Positions 61,852 through 64,000 of a stretch of DNA of 64,000 nucleotides are shown piece after piece (position 1 is the stretch's first letter; the number at the start of each line of letters is the position of its first letter). The notes under the pieces are model-generated. The model ran no database searches. It had not been told where the DNA came from and saw nothing but the letters and a program-made list of their open reading frames with translations. The DNA comes from Crocinitomicaceae bacterium (GTDB lineage: Bacteria > Bacteroidota > Bacteroidia > Flavobacteriales_D > Crocinitomicaceae). The stretch lies in NCBI GenBank assembly GCA_029252405.1, contig JAQXBM010000035.1, forward strand, positions 1 to 64,000, read 5' to 3'. Position numbers and translations under genes: made by a program.

Positions 61852-62496
61852 TTACTTCATTTTCATCATTATTCCCTGAACGATAAACACGATACCGAAA
61901 ACAATAAAAATAACTCCTATCAGTCGGTTAAGTCCCATGAGTACTCCTGGGGTTACTAAAGGTCGGAGTCGTTTCGCTCCTAGGATCTTCAATACGTCAA
62001 TTCCAAAGAAGGTGATCAGAATGATGGACAAATAGAAAAGCATTCCCCAGCTATCAGCTCCACCAGAATCTTTCGCGCCAAAAGTCATCACTCCCACCCA
62101 GTAAAAAACGACCAGTGGATTGGCAATGTTTAGTAAAAATCCTTTTAATCCCAGAAAGACATAATCGCGGGTTCTAGATGCGGGAATAAACTCAGCATCA
62201 AACTTTCGCTCCTTCACTTTTTTAAAGAAGTTGAACACCCCGTAAATGATGAACAGTGCTCCGCCAACAAATCGGAAAATGGAAGTATCCCCACCCTCGG
62301 CGAGTGCCTTCACCTCATCAAAGAGAACATAAGCAATTAAGATATAAACGAGATCGCTGATTAGTACTCCGAAATCCATCCAAAGTGCCGCTTTTACCCC
62401 TTTACGAATACTCGTTTCCAAAAGGACAAAAAACACAGGACCAATCATAATACTGAGTAGAAGTCCAGTCACTAAGCCTTTCAAGAGTAAATCCAT
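61852..62496 (-). CDS. LysE-family amino-acid exporter
   Basis: 214 aa integral membrane protein. The N-terminal block LLLKGLVTGLLLSIMIGPVF contains the G(x)GPxF region seen in LysE/RhtB exporters; KGVKAALWMDFGVLISDLVY and the WVGVMTF block follow, with six predicted helices. It should export lysine, homoserine/threonine or related metabolites. The ORF of the MORN protein starts 39 bases further down on the same strand and may be read through. Substrate unknown. Confidence 0.9.
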   Translation of the reverse strand: MDLLLKGLVTGLLLSIMIGPVFFVLLETSIRKGVKAALWMDFGVLISDLVYILIAYVLFDEVKALAEGGDTSIFRFVGGALFIIYGVFNFFKKVKERKFDAEFIPASRTRDYVFLGLKGFLLNIANPLVVFYWVGVMTFGAKDSGGADSWGMLFYLSIILITFFGIDVLKILGAKRLRPLVTPGVLMGLNRLIGVIFIVFGIVFIVQGIMMKMK

Positions 62497-62640
62497 AGTA
62501 TCTCGGGTCCGATTGTAGACAAAAATAACGTTTCATTTGTCATTTTAGGCTATAGAGTGATACTTTATACACGTTCTAATTAAGGTCTTAGCTGTAGAAG
62601 TAGGATTTCAAAAAAATCATCAATGTTTTTAGGGGAAGCG

Positions 62641-62670
62641 ATTGTTTTTTCCATAAGATGTGTACATTTG
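62641..62670 (+). promoter_or_regulatory. Candidate promoter of the gene at 62716
   Basis: ATTG (62641-62644), 18 bases, then TACATTTG (62663-62670), an exact TAnnTTTG. It would give a leader of about 40 bases. Confidence 0.45.
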
Positions 62671-62715
62671 CATCGTGAAGCTCAGCACAGCATTCGCATA
62701 AACATTACTTGAGGT

Positions 62716-63075
62716 ATGAAACTGGTAGCAGCAAATATAAAATTGGACAGCATTATTGAAAATGTTGAAAAAAAAGGATTGAAAGCCCCAAAATTGGTCG
62801 AAGATCTTAAAGAATTAAGAGAATTCGCCCTAAAGGAGCAAGATCCTTTGGTAACAAAAGTGCTACGTTTGAGCTATGAGTTCATTACGGAAAACGGAAA
62901 CTTCGATGTGCAAGCACAATTTGAAGAGGACGAAGAAGAGAATGAATACCCAATCGAGATTGAAGAAAAAGAGAACCTTTTGTACTTGTTAAACCTTCTA
63001 AAAAAGGCAGATCACAAAATAAATCGCGAAGAAATTAAAGATTACCGAACGGCCCTCAAGCTAGAGCTTTACTAG
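62716..63075 (+). CDS. Acidic hypothetical protein, 119 aa
   Basis: Soluble, strongly acidic helical protein: VEDLKELREFALKEQDPLVT, then QFEEDEEENEYPIEIEEKEN and a C-terminal helix NREEIKDYRTALKLELY. No family recognised. It has its own promoter candidate and a palindromic terminator, so it is a monocistronic unit. Well-formed codon use and operon boundaries support a real gene; function unknown. Confidence 0.75.
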   Translation: MKLVAANIKLDSIIENVEKKGLKAPKLVEDLKELREFALKEQDPLVTKVLRLSYEFITENGNFDVQAQFEEDEEENEYPIEIEEKENLLYLLNLLKKADHKINREEIKDYRTALKLELY

Positions 63076-63093
63076 GAAAGCCGAACATATTTG

Positions 63094-63126
63094 AACCGCT
63101 AAGAAATTTCTTAGCGGTTTTTTTTG
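63094..63126 (+). terminator. Palindromic Rho-independent terminator
   Basis: AACCGCTAAGAAATTTCTTAGCGGTT is a continuous 26-base palindrome (63094-63119) followed by TTTTTTG. Confidence 0.94.
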
Positions 63127-63216
63127 TGTTTATACCCAACCCTATCAAAAGAATGTGCGTCTTTAGAGTAAGTATTGATATACTGGTTTTATCAATGCTT
63201 GGTTTTAATTTCCTTG

Positions 63217-63287
63217 CAGGTACCTGAAAAGAGTTCCGTCCTAGAATTGATTATCTCAAAACTTTGGACTCTTTTCAGGTTTTTTTG
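63217..63287 (+). terminator. Strong hairpin with T-run; possible end of a small RNA
   Basis: ACCTGAAAAGAGTTCC (63222-63237) pairs with GGACTCTTTTCAGGT (63266-63280), one bulged T, 28-base loop, then TTTTTTT (63281-63287). CAGGTACCTG (63217-63226) is a local palindrome. No gene lies between the previous terminator (63126) and this one, so it may end an untranslated RNA or be an attenuator for the gene at 63359. Confidence 0.6.
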
Positions 63288-63358
63288 TGGACTTTACTTT
63301 TTCGTTTTTATCAGTATTTGGAATAATTAGTCCCTTACTCCTGCTAAAAACAAACTAC

Positions 63359-64000
63359 ATGAAAAATTCACTATTCTTCGTTGCACTTGCTGCACTCCTG
63401 TTTACTTCTTGCGAATCAACTTAGGAACCTTCTGAAAATGAAACGGACCTTGTTGTGGACGCTGATCAAGACTCGATTGTCAACAGCTTTGTCTTTGTGG
63501 GGTGTAATCGATTGTGGTGGAAAGATGTTCAACCGAATACATCATCCGCGAACGTGAGTGTTCTCACAAACATATTCAACCATGTCGCACAATCTGATAT
63601 TAAAACCGATTATTTCTTTTTCCTCGGAGACATCGTGAATGGCGAGGCGACCAATGAAGTGTTGGAATCACAATTGAAAAACTGGACTACCGATTACGAA
63701 AATGGCGTGTTTTCTGACTTTAAAAGCACAGGAATAGAGTTAGTTGCTGTACCTGGGAATCACGAAATGCTGAATCAAGCTGAAACACCGCTAGCGGGAA
63801 CAACAGATACCTGGATGAAATACATGACCAAATACATGCCTGAAGACAGAGATAGTATTCCTAACAGTCCTGATGATCGCATGACCTACGGATTCACGGA
63901 TGGAAACATTGCTTACGTTGTCTTGAATACGGATACTTACAATACAACTGATGGAACGGGAATCGAAAGTGTAATTCCTTACGATTGGGTAAAAAAGCAA
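63359..64000 (+). pseudogene. Metallophosphoesterase lipoprotein gene, in-frame TAG, runs off the edge
   Basis: From ATG 63359 a lipoprotein signal (MKNSLFFVALAALLFTSC, Cys 18) is followed by GAA TCA ACT TAG: stop at 63422-63424, codon 22. The frame continues open to the end of the window with a calcineurin-like metallophosphoesterase: SFVFVGCNRLWWK, FFFLGDIVNGEA and AVPGNHEMLNQAE, which supply the metal-binding GD and GNHE motifs. The gene is 3'-truncated by the window. CAG to TAG is the simplest lesion; readthrough or error cannot be excluded. It would be an exported phosphatase/nuclease. Confidence 0.72.

Noticed and set aside
27255-63424. Genetic-code change with TAA/TAG read as glutamine
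   Set aside because: TAA and TAG end dozens of other genes in the window at normal domain boundaries, so a general recoding is excluded.
1-64000. tRNA, rRNA, CRISPR, insertion sequence and prophage genes
   Set aside because: No cloverleaf, rRNA signature, spacer array, transposase or phage structural motif could be seen by eye; a small tRNA could still have been missed.

Overview
The window looks like chromosomal DNA from a marine or freshwater member of Bacteroidota, most likely order Flavobacteriales (Crocinitomicaceae/Cryomorphaceae-like). The evidence is internal. Several secreted proteins end in type IX secretion (T9SS) sorting domains of types A and B. Promoter-like elements fit the Bacteroidetes TTTG-N19-TAnnTTTG pattern and Shine-Dalgarno sequences are mostly absent. 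There is a TonB-dependent receptor with a carboxypeptidase-like N-terminus, a LeuRS with a Bacteroidetes-type insertion, an acpP-fabF-rnc cluster, and many small lipoproteins. I found no tRNA, rRNA, CRISPR array, insertion sequence or prophage.

Layout. 0-5 kb: an OmpR-type two-component system divergent from an acidic T9SS protein, with tandem CTTTAAC repeats between them, then a membrane-anchored AraC regulator. 5-9.5 kb: one giant T9SS surface protein. 9.7-15.5 kb: two paralogous small membrane proteins, MarC, PurN, a von Willebrand-like secreted protein, a CBS protein and an iodotyrosine-deiodinase-like flavoprotein. 15.6-18 kb: acpP-fabF-rnc. 18-24 kb: GDPD lipoprotein, a TolB-N/TPR/AraC fusion regulator, an MDR oxidoreductase, an LRR protein and small lipoproteins. 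24-27 kb: an ECF sigma operon with three tiny membrane proteins, then a bestrophin. 27-32 kb: accessory lipoproteins, including two broken CxxCH haem-protein genes. 32-37.5 kb: a T9SS type B protein, YraN, a divergent pseudouridine synthase and two envelope proteins. 37.6-42 kb: a TonB receptor preceded by a peptide-type substrate-binding lipoprotein. 42-46 kb: methylmalonyl-CoA epimerase, HAD phosphatase, YceI, metal-dependent cyclase. 46-52 kb: a LytS/LytR-like system divergent from leuS. 52-59 kb: lipoprotein, OmpA, DUF3108, beta-barrel and PKD/T9SS genes. 59-62.5 kb: a four-gene MORN operon with a 47-residue membrane peptide, plus a LysE exporter. 62.7-64 kb: a small acidic protein and a truncated metallophosphoesterase gene.

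Most genes serve the envelope: surface proteins exported by T9SS, nutrient uptake, and signal transduction that senses the envelope. Housekeeping functions (fatty acid synthesis, RNA processing, purine synthesis, leucyl-tRNA charging) are interspersed. The most unusual points are three exported-lipoprotein genes carrying lesions at or soon after the signal peptide (two in-frame stops, one gene with two seven-base homopolymer frameshifts); a palindromic dispersed repeat that appears to have been captured in frame inside leuS; operator-like repeats beside the two-component systems and the paired membrane proteins; and a candidate decayed gene with a LytTR-like direct repeat at 45.7-46.0 kb.
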